From a virus: a stretch of 64,000 bases of DNA. How positions within the stretch are numbered: the first letter of the stretch is position 1; each line of letters begins with the position of its first letter. Shown piece after piece: positions 24,875 through 33,265 of the stretch. The stretch lies in the IMG/VR virus record IMGVR_UViG_3300048592_001391, positions 1 through 64,000 of that record. One strand, given 5' to 3'. The notes beneath the pieces were generated by a model. That model did no database searches and was not told the DNA's origin. It saw nothing but the letters and a program-made list of their open reading frames with translations. Both the position numbers and the translations under genes were made by a program.

Positions 24875-27664
24875 TTATCTCCCGGCCATCCCTGCGCCCG
24901 AAGCGGCCGTCACGCGGCGCATGTTGCCCAACCGCCAGGCCACCCGGTCGCCCAACGCCGCCTCATTCATTCCCGGCGCCGCATTGACCGTAATCGGTGC
25001 ATTGATGCTCGTGCCGCTGCCTACCATGCCGCTTTGGGCAGACTGGTGCAGCGATTCCAAATAATCCAGCCCCAACGCCGCTACGGCCGGGGCGCTGAAT
25101 ACATATTCCTGCCCATGCACATACCCTACAATGTCGTCAGCCCGTCCGCCTGTGAACCCACCAGAAGCAAAGGCCACACCACCATCGGTAATATTCACGT
25201 CCTCGGGGCTGACACCGGGCGGCAGGGTAAAGCCGCTCATGTCGGTCTTGAACGTGTAGGTGAAGTTCTTGGACTCTGGCAGGTTGTTGATGCCCTCAGC
25301 CAGCGCCAATGCCGCCTCCTTGCCTTCCAGCATCCGAATGTTGGCCGCGTCCACATTCTGCGCCAGGTAGATCGCCTTGTCTGCTGCGTCCGCCTCGCCC
25401 GACTGCAAGAAGCCCAACGCCTGTACTGCGTCGTCAGCCGTCAGCGAACCCTCAGCCACCGCTTCCGCCAATAGCTGGATGTTGTTCTGCATGACGGCCG
25501 CTTGAAACGCCGCCTCGATCTCTGCATCCGTAAAGTCACCGGTCGCGGCGGCAAGGATAGCCAATGCTTCTGGCCCCGCTCCCGCCGCTGTTGCCGATTC
25601 ATACAGGGATTGGGTCAGGGCGTCCGTGTTCCACACCGCCTCATTGGTAACAGCGATAACCTCGCCGGTCACATCGGTCAGTGGTTGCATCGCGCCTTCC
25701 AGTTGCGCCATGCGGTCTATCTGTTCCTGAATCTTCTCGGCTCGTTCTTCTTCCGTCAGGCCAAGCCCGGCCACGCCAATCTGGTAGTCGGTCAGGCTTT
25801 CCTGTGCCTTTGCATACTCATCCCGCAAATCGGAAAGCACACGCTCTTGGTCAGATGTACGGCCGTTGGTCGTGTAGTAGCTCGTGCCCAGGTCGGATAT
25901 AGCTTTTGTGTATAGACCGACCTCATCCTTTGCATCCAGCGTGGAGGAGAACAAGCCGCCCATTGCCGCCTGATGCTCTCGCGCCGCTTCCGCCGCCAGC
26001 CGGTCAGCTTCCGCCTTTGCTTCGGTGTCAGCCTTGAGCTGGGCAATCACCGCGTCCAGATGTTCCTGATGCCCGGCCAATTCGCCCGAGGCATAGGCCA
26101 TCTCTTCCATCTCGCGGGTATCCATCTCCGTGTAATGGCCGTAATCTCCCATCACGACATTCAAATCGCGCAAGGTTTCTTCGTAGCTCTTTGTCTCTAC
26201 AGCTAGAGGCTCCAGGGCGTTGGTCGCCATGTTGAAGTAATGGTCAGGTGCGCCGCCAAGAACTTCCTGTTGTGCCTGCCCAAACTTCGCCATCGCAATG
26301 GCAGCAGCGGCCAACTCCTCCGATGTCCCCTTGAACCCTGCTTGCAGCAGCAATACGGCCGCATCTGTGCGGCGGGCCAGCTCGTCGGCTCTCACCATCG
26401 AATCGCGCCAGAACCCGTTACCTTCGCCTAGCGCATTAACGGTACGCAGAGCGCCTTGTGCGGAGTACCCGTAATCATCCAGAGCCTCTGCCGATGTGTT
26501 GATCTGATTACGCAGAGCTATATCGGACGCAAGGTAATCCGTTACGGCCGTCCTCAGCTTTAGCCAACCCTGTTGGGCGGGTTCTAAAGTTTTCCCGGTT
26601 TCAATGCGCAACGCCTCGGCACTAGCAGCGGCCTTGTCCTCCATGTGCTGCATACTATCGGCCATTTCCGCAGCGGCTTTGGCCGTCGCGCCCATCGTGT
26701 CGGCCGTCGTGCCAAAGGTCTCAATGATATTCAAGCCGGTCTGGTTGGTGATACCCAACACAGCGTTCGATGCTTCCACCGACCCAAACAGGTCACGGAA
26801 CTCTTGCTCTGGCATGGAATCCCGAAGCTCGGAGAACACCTGCACGCTGCTCTTGCCGCTCTTCATCAAATTGGCAAACGTATCACCGTGTAGCTGGCGG
26901 ATTGCCCGATCCAGCTTTGTACCACTCTGCGAAGCCTCAATAAACGCTTGCCGTAGCTGGGTTGTGGCTACACTCGTCGGTGTGCCTTGCGCGGTTAGCG
27001 CCGCCAGTGATGCGGCCACATCATCGAAGCCCACACCCAACGAAGCGGCCGTCGGAATCACATTGAATAGCGAAGCCGATAGCTGCTCAAAGTCGGTCTT
27101 GCCCAGCTTGACGGCCGTAAACATCACGTCCGACGCCTGTTGCACCGAGATGACCTCAGTGCCGTAGGCATTGACAACGCTGGTCAGGCCATCTACGGCC
27201 GTCTCCAAGTCTGTCACACCGCCAAGCGCGGCGTCACTGGCAACCTGCATAAACTCAAATACGTTCTCAGACGGCACACCCGCAGAGATAGACTGGTACA
27301 GCGCCGGTATCGTCTCGTCCGTCACACGGCCGACACTGCGCGAGAACTCCATGATGTCGGCTTCCATCTGCTTGGACGCAGACGCCGACATATCCGGCAT
27401 GAGGGTGAATACCTCACGCATCCCCCGGTCAAACGCCTTGAACTCCTCCAAACTCTGACGGCCGAACTCGGCCATCGCCATAGCCGCTGCACCAGCAGCA
27501 GCCACAGCCACCCCACCCATGACGCCCTTGACCACACCGCCGAAGTCCGTTACAGACTTCTTGGTGTCATCCGTATTCTTTTTGATCTTCTCAGTCTCTT
27601 TGCGGTACTGATCCGTCTCTGCTTTCAGGATGACGCGCAGTGTCGCCAGGGTTAATGTTTGCAT
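24875..27664 (-). CDS. Tail tape measure protein
   Basis: 929 residues. N-terminal coiled coil (ILKAETDQYRKETEKIKKNT), a hydrophobic Gly/Ala stretch (GVMGGVAVAAAGAAAMAMAE), then the TP901-type core: MREVFTLMPDMSASASKQ, SRSVGRVTDETIPALYQSIS, GVTDLETAVDGLTSVVNAYG, LTAQGTPTSVATTQLRQAF. Later coiled coils and a Gly-rich C-terminus. At about 1.5 angstrom per residue this implies a tail of about 140 nm, so a siphovirus. Confidence 0.95.
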   Translation of the reverse strand: MQTLTLATLRVILKAETDQYRKETEKIKKNTDDTKKSVTDFGGVVKGVMGGVAVAAAGAAAMAMAEFGRQSLEEFKAFDRGMREVFTLMPDMSASASKQMEADIMEFSRSVGRVTDETIPALYQSISAGVPSENVFEFMQVASDAALGGVTDLETAVDGLTSVVNAYGTEVISVQQASDVMFTAVKLGKTDFEQLSASLFNVIPTAASLGVGFDDVAASLAALTAQGTPTSVATTQLRQAFIEASQSGTKLDRAIRQLHGDTFANLMKSGKSSVQVFSELRDSMPEQEFRDLFGSVEASNAVLGITNQTGLNIIETFGTTADTMGATAKAAAEMADSMQHMEDKAAASAEALRIETGKTLEPAQQGWLKLRTAVTDYLASDIALRNQINTSAEALDDYGYSAQGALRTVNALGEGNGFWRDSMVRADELARRTDAAVLLLQAGFKGTSEELAAAAIAMAKFGQAQQEVLGGAPDHYFNMATNALEPLAVETKSYEETLRDLNVVMGDYGHYTEMDTREMEEMAYASGELAGHQEHLDAVIAQLKADTEAKAEADRLAAEAAREHQAAMGGLFSSTLDAKDEVGLYTKAISDLGTSYYTTNGRTSDQERVLSDLRDEYAKAQESLTDYQIGVAGLGLTEEERAEKIQEQIDRMAQLEGAMQPLTDVTGEVIAVTNEAVWNTDALTQSLYESATAAGAGPEALAILAAATGDFTDAEIEAAFQAAVMQNNIQLLAEAVAEGSLTADDAVQALGFLQSGEADAADKAIYLAQNVDAANIRMLEGKEAALALAEGINNLPESKNFTYTFKTDMSGFTLPPGVSPEDVNITDGGVAFASGGFTGGRADDIVGYVHGQEYVFSAPAVAALGLDYLESLHQSAQSGMVGSGTSINAPITVNAAPGMNEAALGDRVAWRLGNMRRVTAASGAGMAGR

Positions 27665-28029
27665 TTAGTTCCCCACAATGGCGTGTCCAATGACCGCCGC
27701 TTTCAGCATCTTGTACAACTCACTTGGGGTCTTCTGCCGTCCCGGTGTCGAATCCGGGTACATCAGCTTTTCCATCTTCAGCCAGCGCGGATGACGTACA
27801 TGGGTAGCCAGCATCGTGTTGCCTATCGTGGTCGCTACCATCGCCGCGTTCCAGTCGGCGCGGTTCTGCCGGTAACGCGCTGAGAAGAGCAGTGGTTCCA
27901 GGTTGGCAAAGGCAATCCACTCATACAGCAGGCTCATGGGCATCTCGTCTTCCAGCCGGTCTATATCCCACTCCCCGCACATTGATCCCAACTGGAAGAG
28001 GAAGCGGCGGTACGGGGAGTTGGCTAGTT
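27665..28029 (-). CDS. Tail assembly chaperone extension (gpGT part), reached by -1 frameshift
   Basis: The frame continues from the slippery site of the upstream chaperone without a good start of its own. After the shift the sequence reads KKLANSPYRRFLFQLGSMC, then EMPMSLLYEWIAFANLEPLL, the pattern of lambda gpT-like extensions, and ends just before the tape measure gene. The extended protein would bridge the tape measure and tail tube subunits during assembly. The TTG near 27991 is therefore not needed as a start. Confidence 0.85.
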
Positions 28030-28467
28030 TTTTTCCGCGTTGCTCACCGCGCCTGTACCATTGAGCGCGTCCGCCTTGCCAGAAAGCCGTATAGCCGCCA
28101 GCGCAATCCGGTTAATCGCTTCCCGGTAGGCAATCGGCAAGTTGCTCACGGTTTCAATGGCTTCAACGGCCGTCTCACCGAATACCATATTGCCCTCATC
28201 GTCTTGGGCGCAGACGGCCGTAAAGTAGAACGCGGCATCTGCCCCCGGTCGCCGCGATTCTTGGTAGCCCTTCCCGTTCGCGTTCGGGCGCAGGTCAAAC
28301 AGGTACAGATTCATGGCGTGTTGCTCTTTGACTGTCAGCCCACGCACATGCACCACCAGCGGTTCTCCCTGCTCATCAACGCCAAACTCAGGCACTTCCA
28401 CGACCTCCGTCTTGTGGGTAGGCAATTGGCGAATTGCAGCAAGGTTCAGTATGGTTTTTTTACTCAT
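28024..28467 (-). CDS. Tail assembly chaperone (gpG-like)
   Basis: 147 residues starting MSKKTILNLAAIRQLP; AAGGAAAGG lies before the ATG at 28467. It has the usual position between tail tube and tape measure genes. The 0-frame ends GAA AAA AAC TAG, which contains the slippery heptamer A AAA AAC, so a fraction of ribosomes should continue in the -1 frame into the 27665-28029 extension. Confidence 0.9.
   Translation of the reverse strand: MSKKTILNLAAIRQLPTHKTEVVEVPEFGVDEQGEPLVVHVRGLTVKEQHAMNLYLFDLRPNANGKGYQESRRPGADAAFYFTAVCAQDDEGNMVFGETAVEAIETVSNLPIAYREAINRIALAAIRLSGKADALNGTGAVSNAEKN
28027..28033 (-). promoter_or_regulatory. Programmed -1 frameshift site A AAA AAC
   Basis: Perfect X XXY YYZ heptamer directly before the TAG stop. 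The -1 frame stays open to 27665. Confidence 0.9.
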
Positions 28468-28485
28468 GTCCCTTTCCTTATATAG

Positions 28486-28506
28486 AAGGGGCGGGTATTA
28501 CCCCGC
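28486..28506 (-). other. Hairpin between tail tube and chaperone genes
   Basis: GGGCGGG/CCCGCCC stem with a short TAAT-type loop, no long T-run. Probably an attenuator or 3' mRNA protection after the highly expressed tail tube gene. Confidence 0.55.
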
Positions 28507-28515
28507 CCTCACTCA

Positions 28516-28926
28516 CTAGCTGATGGTCGGTGCGCCGGTCGGGTGCAGCGTCACCGTTGCCTTGTAGATGTCCTCTTGGGCAAAGATGCGGCTGATCCGC
28601 TCGATATGCACTTCCATCGAAATGGTCTCGTCGCCGTCCGGGTCGGTCACCGTGAAGGTAACGGGGGTCTCCGAATTGAACGCGGTCACGATAGCCCCAT
28701 GGGTCGTCTCGCTCGTGTCCCAGGCCAGCGTCACGGTAATCGGGTCAATGCGCCGTTTCCCGGTGTCTGTCGCTTCGTAGAAGCCATCCGTGCTGTCATG
28801 CGCGGTAGATTCCGCGATGTACTTCATCAGCGAAACCTCAGGTAAGTCCAGCACAGAAGCCAGCGCGGTCGGGGTGGAAGATACATCAATCTGTACAGCA
28901 ATTCCAAAAGAGCCTTGTGCGGCCAT
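28516..28926 (-). CDS. Major tail (tube) protein
   Basis: 136 residues. Beta-rich: GSFGIAVQIDVSSTPTALAS, IAESTAHDSTDGFYEATDTG, ITVTLAWDTSETTHGAIVTA, VTFTVTDPDGDETISMEVHI. This is the tail-tube fold pattern, a bit smaller than lambda gpV, and it has the right position before the chaperones. The ATG overlaps the preceding stop. Confidence 0.85.
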   Translation of the reverse strand: MAAQGSFGIAVQIDVSSTPTALASVLDLPEVSLMKYIAESTAHDSTDGFYEATDTGKRRIDPITVTLAWDTSETTHGAIVTAFNSETPVTFTVTDPDGDETISMEVHIERISRIFAQEDIYKATVTLHPTGAPTIS

Positions 28927-29162
28927 TAGCTATTCTCCTTAGCCCGCTGGCGTTTCCCGCTGGCAGGGCGTTGATTGTTTAATCTTGCTACGTGGTTGAG
29001 CATGTAGCGCAGGTGTGGCGTCTTGAATCCTGTTTGGGTAGCCACATAGTAGGTACGGCCGTTCTCGGTGACGGCCGTGTAATCAGCAGGTACGGCCGTA
29101 GGCGTCTCGGCTGGTGGTGTTACGGCCGTTGGTTCGACGGCGGGTTGTTCGGGTTCGCTCAT
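28926..29162 (-). CDS. Small Pro/Thr-rich protein
   Basis: 78 residues. The first 40 are Pro/Thr/Ala-rich with three Thr-Ala-Val triplets from ACGGCCGT copies; the C-terminus is basic (LNHVARLNNQRPASGKRQRA). Start and stop overlap neighbours (ATGA). Unknown role in the head-tail region. Confidence 0.6.
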   Translation of the reverse strand: MSEPEQPAVEPTAVTPPAETPTAVPADYTAVTENGRTYYVATQTGFKTPHLRYMLNHVARLNNQRPASGKRQRAKENS

Positions 29163-29485
29163 CTCGGTTTCTCCTGCACAAATCGCAGCATGATGCTGTT
29201 CGCCGCGTCCTTGCCGACAAGCTCTTTCAAGCCGCGCATCGTGCGCGGAATCTGCGCTATGCTCGTAATCCCGGCCTCGTGTAATGCGTCACGCGCCGGG
29301 AAGTCGGATGGCAGTCCTTGAGCATAGCCACCCGCCTGCGCCGCCTGTTCCATCGCCTCACGGTAATAAACCGTTACCGGCATTAGCTCCAATCGCAGGG
29401 AGTACAGGTGGTCCCGAATCTCCGCCAGCATCGAGAGCATCAAGGCGCTTGTGTCCACTTCCGTTACAGTCTCGTTATCTACCAT
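29159..29485 (-). CDS. Hypothetical head-tail region protein
   Basis: 108 residues, helical, acidic N-terminus, then IRDHLYSLRLELMPVTVYYR and IPRTMRGLKELVGKDAANS. Lies between the tail-terminator-like gene and the tail tube gene. No family recognised. Confidence 0.6.
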   Translation of the reverse strand: MVDNETVTEVDTSALMLSMLAEIRDHLYSLRLELMPVTVYYREAMEQAAQAGGYAQGLPSDFPARDALHEAGITSIAQIPRTMRGLKELVGKDAANSIMLRFVQEKPR

Positions 29486-29487
29486 TG

Positions 29488-29883
29488 CTACACACTCACA
29501 TACTTGGACACACGCACATTAAAGCCAAACTCCGCCCGTTCATTGGCGTCTCGCCGCAAGTAGTACGGCGCTTGATACGGCCGTACCAGCAGGTAGCGCG
29601 TACCCGACAGGTCGGTATTGGAAAGGTGCATGGATGTGTAAATCGCCTCAATCAGATTGCGCCCGGTGGCATAGTCCGCCGCCCGTACATTCACCTGCAC
29701 ATTCGGGTACTCCACCATTGGCGTTGCTTCGTCATGCGCGTAGGTTCCCGGCAATCCTGTGTACTCATACAGCGCCACGGCCGTATTTGGTGCTTCTGGC
29801 ATACGGCCGATGAAGATGGATGTACCCACCACACCGTGCCCCTCAGTCTCCAGATAAGCCGCCAGTTCCGTTAGGACTGTCAT
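29488..29883 (-). CDS. Tail terminator / minor capsid-like protein
   Basis: 131 residues: LAAYLETEGHGVVGTSIFIG, ALYEYTGLPGTYAHD, VEYPNVQVNVRAADYATGRN, YLLVRPYQAPYYLRRDANER. The alpha/beta layout and position after the HK97-gp10-like gene fit tail terminator proteins of the minor-capsid type, which stop tail growth and join it to the head. Confidence 0.7.
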   Translation of the reverse strand: MTVLTELAAYLETEGHGVVGTSIFIGRMPEAPNTAVALYEYTGLPGTYAHDEATPMVEYPNVQVNVRAADYATGRNLIEAIYTSMHLSNTDLSGTRYLLVRPYQAPYYLRRDANERAEFGFNVRVSKYVSV

Positions 29884-30257
29884 GGTCTCACCGAAATCCT
29901 GTCTGCCATACGGCCAGCCATGCCATTGGCTCGTTCCATCACCGGGGTAATCAGGTACTTGGCCTGACCGGTCGTGTGCTGGTAGTTCATGTTCTCGTGC
30001 TGAATCAGCGCATAAGCCGCCGCTGGCCCACCGAAGCCCATAAGGACGCTTGCCGTACTGCCCTGAATATCGGGCTGCTGCACAAACCCACTGCTGCGCA
30101 AGATGCCCTGATCCACCGGCACGTACTTCTCTTTGGAGAGGGTCATCATCTCCTCGGCCTCACGGTAAAGCTCCTGCGCCAGTCGGTCAGGCATGACGGC
30201 ATTCAGCCGGTCAATGGCTGCGTACAGCTTTTCTTCGCCCACAAACTCTACGCTCAT
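29880..30257 (-). CDS. HK97 gp10-like neck protein
   Basis: 125 residues: VGEEKLYAAIDRLNAVMPDR, then KEKYVPVDQGILRSSGFVQQ and AAYALIQHENMNYQHTTGQA, the 'VDTG.LR.S......Y....E.G' pattern of the HK97-gp10 family. Overlaps both neighbours by 4 bases. Confidence 0.8.
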   Translation of the reverse strand: MSVEFVGEEKLYAAIDRLNAVMPDRLAQELYREAEEMMTLSKEKYVPVDQGILRSSGFVQQPDIQGSTASVLMGFGGPAAAYALIQHENMNYQHTTGQAKYLITPVMERANGMAGRMADRISVRP

Positions 30258-30571
30258 GTGTAGACCACCTCGTGATGGTCGCCGTTCTCGTCCGGGTATC
30301 GCTCCACCCGGAGAATTTGCGGCGTTGTGCCGTCTGGCATGGTGATCTGTGCCTGCGTGGAGATGTCGGGAGCGCCGTAGATGTACACCTGCTGGGAGCT
30401 AATCACCTCGCGCCCTTCCGCATTCAGCACCCGGCGAATCTTTCCCACCACCCGCGCCCGATGCGACACGGCCGTACCATAGGCAGGTTCGGCAAAGTCG
30501 TTGTGCCCGGTCAGTGGCGCAATCGTCACCGTTTGGGTCATTAGCTCGAGGAAGTCGCTCTCAATCGTCAT
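30254..30571 (-). CDS. Head-tail joining (stopper-like) protein
   Basis: 105 residues, all-beta: TQTVTIAPLTGHNDFAEPAY, RARVVGKIRRVLNAEGREVI, VYIYGAPDISTQAQITMPDG, ILRVERYPDENGDHHEVVY. The pattern and length match phage head closure/stopper proteins. Confidence 0.75.
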   Translation of the reverse strand: MTIESDFLELMTQTVTIAPLTGHNDFAEPAYGTAVSHRARVVGKIRRVLNAEGREVISSQQVYIYGAPDISTQAQITMPDGTTPQILRVERYPDENGDHHEVVYT

Positions 30572-30576
30572 GGGCG

Positions 30577-31008
30577 TTACAAGGCCGGGTTGTCGTCGTC
30601 GGCGCTAACCATCTCATCCACACTATCTAGATCACGGGTAAAGGCCGGGGGTACACGGTCGTCGTCCTGCTCTCGTGCCAGTTTGTCACTCAGGCTAATC
30701 CCACCCGCAAACGGCACGGCCGTAATTGCCACCTTCCGCTTCAGGGTTGCAACCAGCTTGGCGTAATGCTCCACGCGCTGACTGTAGGAGATACGCAAAT
30801 CCCCTACAGCTTTGTCCACCTTACGCGCATACTTCGCCATCACAGCCTCAGCCGCCGCAATCGCCGCGCCATTCACGCTGCCGTGTGCCGATAGCAAGTA
30901 ATTGATCTCGGCATCCTGCAACTGTTGGTCATCGGCGTCCGTGTCCCCAATGAGGAAACGAACGGCGTCCAGGTCGCGGCTTTGCGGGTTTCCGGTGTAA
31001 GTCCACAT
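30577..31008 (-). CDS. Head-tail adaptor (gp6-like)
   Basis: 143 residues: DLDAVRFLIGDTDADDQQLQ then EINYLLSAHGSVNGAAIAAA and RISYSQRVEHYAKLVATLKR. This is the familiar phage adaptor layout (RFLIGDTD...LQDEEI), a helical ring that sits under the portal. Confidence 0.85.
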   Translation of the reverse strand: MWTYTGNPQSRDLDAVRFLIGDTDADDQQLQDAEINYLLSAHGSVNGAAIAAAEAVMAKYARKVDKAVGDLRISYSQRVEHYAKLVATLKRKVAITAVPFAGGISLSDKLAREQDDDRVPPAFTRDLDSVDEMVSADDDNPAL

Positions 31009-31011
31009 GGG

Positions 31012-31251
31012 TTAGCTCTTTCTCTTGGGCTGTGCTTTGCGCGGGGGTGTTTCCACCACACGCACTACGCTATCTGGCACGGCCGTAGACTGAGCGGATT
31101 GCTCCTCCTCAGTCAACGGCCGTATCCAGCCAGCATTGAGCATAAATCTGGCACGGTCACGGCGCGGAATATGCACCACCTGACCCGCCGTAACCGTTCG
31201 GTCATTGCGGGCATAGCGGCTCAGTGCGATATATCCAGTGCCGTTAGACAT
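31012..31251 (-). CDS. Small head protein
   Basis: 79 residues, basic C-terminus (PPRKAQPKRKS), middle RDRARFMLNAGWIRPLTEEE. Start overlaps the capsid stop (TAATG). Similar small basic proteins often follow major capsid genes; exact role unknown. Confidence 0.65.
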   Translation of the reverse strand: MSNGTGYIALSRYARNDRTVTAGQVVHIPRRDRARFMLNAGWIRPLTEEEQSAQSTAVPDSVVRVVETPPRKAQPKRKS

Positions 31252-32213
31252 TAGGCCACCGCCGAAGCGAAAAAGTAACCCAGGTCAGAGCCAATCAGCT
31301 TGTAGTCAAAGGCAACTTCACCCTCGACCCGATCCACACCCAGGTGGGACAGCGGGAACCGCTTGATCCCAATGGTCGCGCCCATGCCATCGGACACACC
31401 GCGCCACAGGAAGGTGTAGCCAGCAGACACAGAGAGCAGAGACGGCCGGGGGGCGGAGTAGCACAGCAAGGCGTTCTTGCCATGCACGAAGCTGTACGCG
31501 CCCGTCGCGCCTTCTACGTTGGTGGCATAGACGCTCTTGGCAACCAGCACCCGTTCCACATCCAGAATGCCAGCCATCATGTCGGCCGTCACGCTGTCGG
31601 AACTGGTGTACTTGAACCGATCCACGAAGTCGGGGTGGTTCTTCAGGCTCTTGAACACGTCATAGCCCAAGACCAGCGTGTTGGGCAGATAGCCGGTCGA
31701 GGCCAGTACGGCCGCTTTCCCGGTCTCCACATCGGCAATAGGGGTGCTGGTGGCGTAGGTACTCCACAGGGTGAAGTCGGTGCCGCCCGTTACGTCCGTG
31801 CCCCAAATGCTGGTCGTGAAGTAGTTGGTAGCCCAGGCGCGTTCTTTGCGGACCAACAGGCGTTGGGTCACGAACTCCGTGGCTTCGCTGTCCAGGTTGA
31901 TCCCGTCATCGGCATTGGCGCGTGTGTACTTGTCAATGTCTTTGTGGATCGCGTTGGGGATACAGGCATAGGTGGTCGTACTGGTGATGTTGTACCCGGA
32001 GCCAGCGGATTCGGTGCCGGAAGCGCGGGGCTTGGCCTCATCGCGGAACCAGTCGTTTTTGGTGTAGGTGCGGATGATGTCGGTCTGTTTGTCCACCGGA
32101 ATGGCGGGAAACACCTTGTCCGCAATGAAATTGTCATGATTTTGGATGTACGCAATCGAGAGGTTGGTTAACGGCCGATTGACATGCACATCACTCGAAG
32201 TAGGTTGAGCCAT
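31251..32213 (-). CDS. Major capsid protein
   Basis: 320 residues, HK97-fold-type phage capsid: NLSIAYIQNHDNFIADKVFP, VDKQTDIIRTYTKNDWFRDE, DSEATEFVTQRLLVRKERAW, LGYDVFKSLKNHPDFVDRFK, VAFDYKLIGSDLGYFFASAV. I recall this layout from a common siphovirus capsid family. It follows the protease/scaffold and decoration genes. Strong AAGGAG before the ATG, and a GTTCC repeat touches that ribosome site, so the gene has its own control signal. Confidence 0.9.
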   Translation of the reverse strand: MAQPTSSDVHVNRPLTNLSIAYIQNHDNFIADKVFPAIPVDKQTDIIRTYTKNDWFRDEAKPRASGTESAGSGYNITSTTTYACIPNAIHKDIDKYTRANADDGINLDSEATEFVTQRLLVRKERAWATNYFTTSIWGTDVTGGTDFTLWSTYATSTPIADVETGKAAVLASTGYLPNTLVLGYDVFKSLKNHPDFVDRFKYTSSDSVTADMMAGILDVERVLVAKSVYATNVEGATGAYSFVHGKNALLCYSAPRPSLLSVSAGYTFLWRGVSDGMGATIGIKRFPLSHLGVDRVEGEVAFDYKLIGSDLGYFFASAVA

Positions 32214-32230
32214 GTTCTAGTCTCCTTACA

Positions 32231-32245
32231 GGAACGATACGGAAC
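32231..32245 (-). promoter_or_regulatory. GTTCC-N5-GTTCC element before the capsid gene
   Basis: Two GTTCC units 10 bases apart ending 17 bases before the capsid ATG, next to AAGGAG. Just upstream, the minus strand has a small hairpin (ACGGTC/GACCGT). Confidence 0.75.
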
Positions 32246-32278
32246 GGTCACTTCTCAAAAAGAGACCGTCACGCCTCA

Positions 32279-32668
32279 TTAGGCGGCACGGTGAGGTGCA
32301 GCGCAGTTGATAAGTACGGTCGCCAGTTCAGCGGCGTTGCTTGTGCCTTCCAGCACCCGACCCACCACATACTCGGTGGTATCCGTGCCAACCGTTTTGG
32401 CGTCAGCCTGACCGTCAGCAGACGTACCAATCAGAGCGCCTACGCTCAAACCGGCGTCGCCCTGAACTTTGGTCATGCCAATCACCATCACCTCGGCGGG
32501 CATCCCGCTGGTGGGTTTGTTTTGCAGCACACCAATCGGAATGTCGGTCGCGCCGTTGCAAACCGTGCAAGTCAGGGCAGCGCCTAACTCCACGAATTTG
32601 TACTGACTGCCGCTCAAATCAGCGCCAGCAGTCAGAGTAATGCAGTATTGTCCTTGTTCAATTGCCAT
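32279..32668 (-). CDS. Capsid decoration protein (DUF2190-like)
   Basis: 129 residues, beta-rich: QYCITLTAGADLSGSQYKFV, ATDIPIGVLQNKPTSGMPAE, GALIGTSADGQADAKTVGTD, YVVGRVLEGTSNAAELATVL. This is the capsid-stabilising DUF2190-type pattern and it lies just before the major capsid gene. AAGGAG precedes the ATG. Confidence 0.85.
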   Translation of the reverse strand: MAIEQGQYCITLTAGADLSGSQYKFVELGAALTCTVCNGATDIPIGVLQNKPTSGMPAEVMVIGMTKVQGDAGLSVGALIGTSADGQADAKTVGTDTTEYVVGRVLEGTSNAAELATVLINCAAPHRAA

Positions 32669-32695
32669 CGTTTGTCTCCTTAATGCTCACGGCCG

Positions 32696-33265
32696 TTACG
32701 CCTGAGCGACATACTCCACATACAATTCAGGGTTTTGTTTCAGCACTTCGGCGTAGGCTTGTTCGTAGGTACGGCCGCCCGCTTTCATCAATTCCCGTGC
32801 TTTTGCCGCGATCTTGTCATCGGCCGGAACATCGTTGCTGGCGCTTGTGCCTTGCTCAGCAAACAGTTTGCTTTGTGCCAACGCAGCAGCAATCTGCCCT
32901 TGTTGGTTCACGTAGGTGGCAAACGGTTCGCTGTCCTCACCGAACTGATTAGCCAGATGGCCCAGCATGGTGTGGTGTTGTGTTTCCTCACCGAACCACT
33001 GAGCGCCACCATTGGCAATCAAATCGGCAAAGCGCCGTTCACGCGATGCGCCTTCCAGCGACGCAATGCGGGTGGATAATGCGCCCACCTGCTCGGACAT
33101 CTGTTGATTGACGCCGGTCAGTTGAGCAATCTGGGCTTCGGCAGCTTGAGCTTTTTGCTCAGCGGCCTGGCGGGCTTCTTCACTGGCTGTCAAGAGGGCT
33201 TGCACCTCATTGAATTTCACTTCCAGTTCAGCGAATGCCTGCGCGCTTTGTGTTTCTTCGCTCAT
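32696..33265 (-). CDS. Nested scaffold protein from internal start
   Basis: In-frame internal ATG at 33265 (MSEETQSAQ) with AAGGAG 6 bases upstream, better than the site of the full-length gene. Product of 189 residues: coiled coil (FNEVQALLTASEEARQAAEQ) and C-terminal capsid-binding part. This repeats the lambda C/Nu3 arrangement, where the scaffold is also made alone from inside the protease gene. Confidence 0.75.
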   Translation of the reverse strand: MSEETQSAQAFAELEVKFNEVQALLTASEEARQAAEQKAQAAEAQIAQLTGVNQQMSEQVGALSTRIASLEGASRERRFADLIANGGAQWFGEETQHHTMLGHLANQFGEDSEPFATYVNQQGQIAAALAQSKLFAEQGTSASNDVPADDKIAAKARELMKAGGRTYEQAYAEVLKQNPELYVEYVAQA

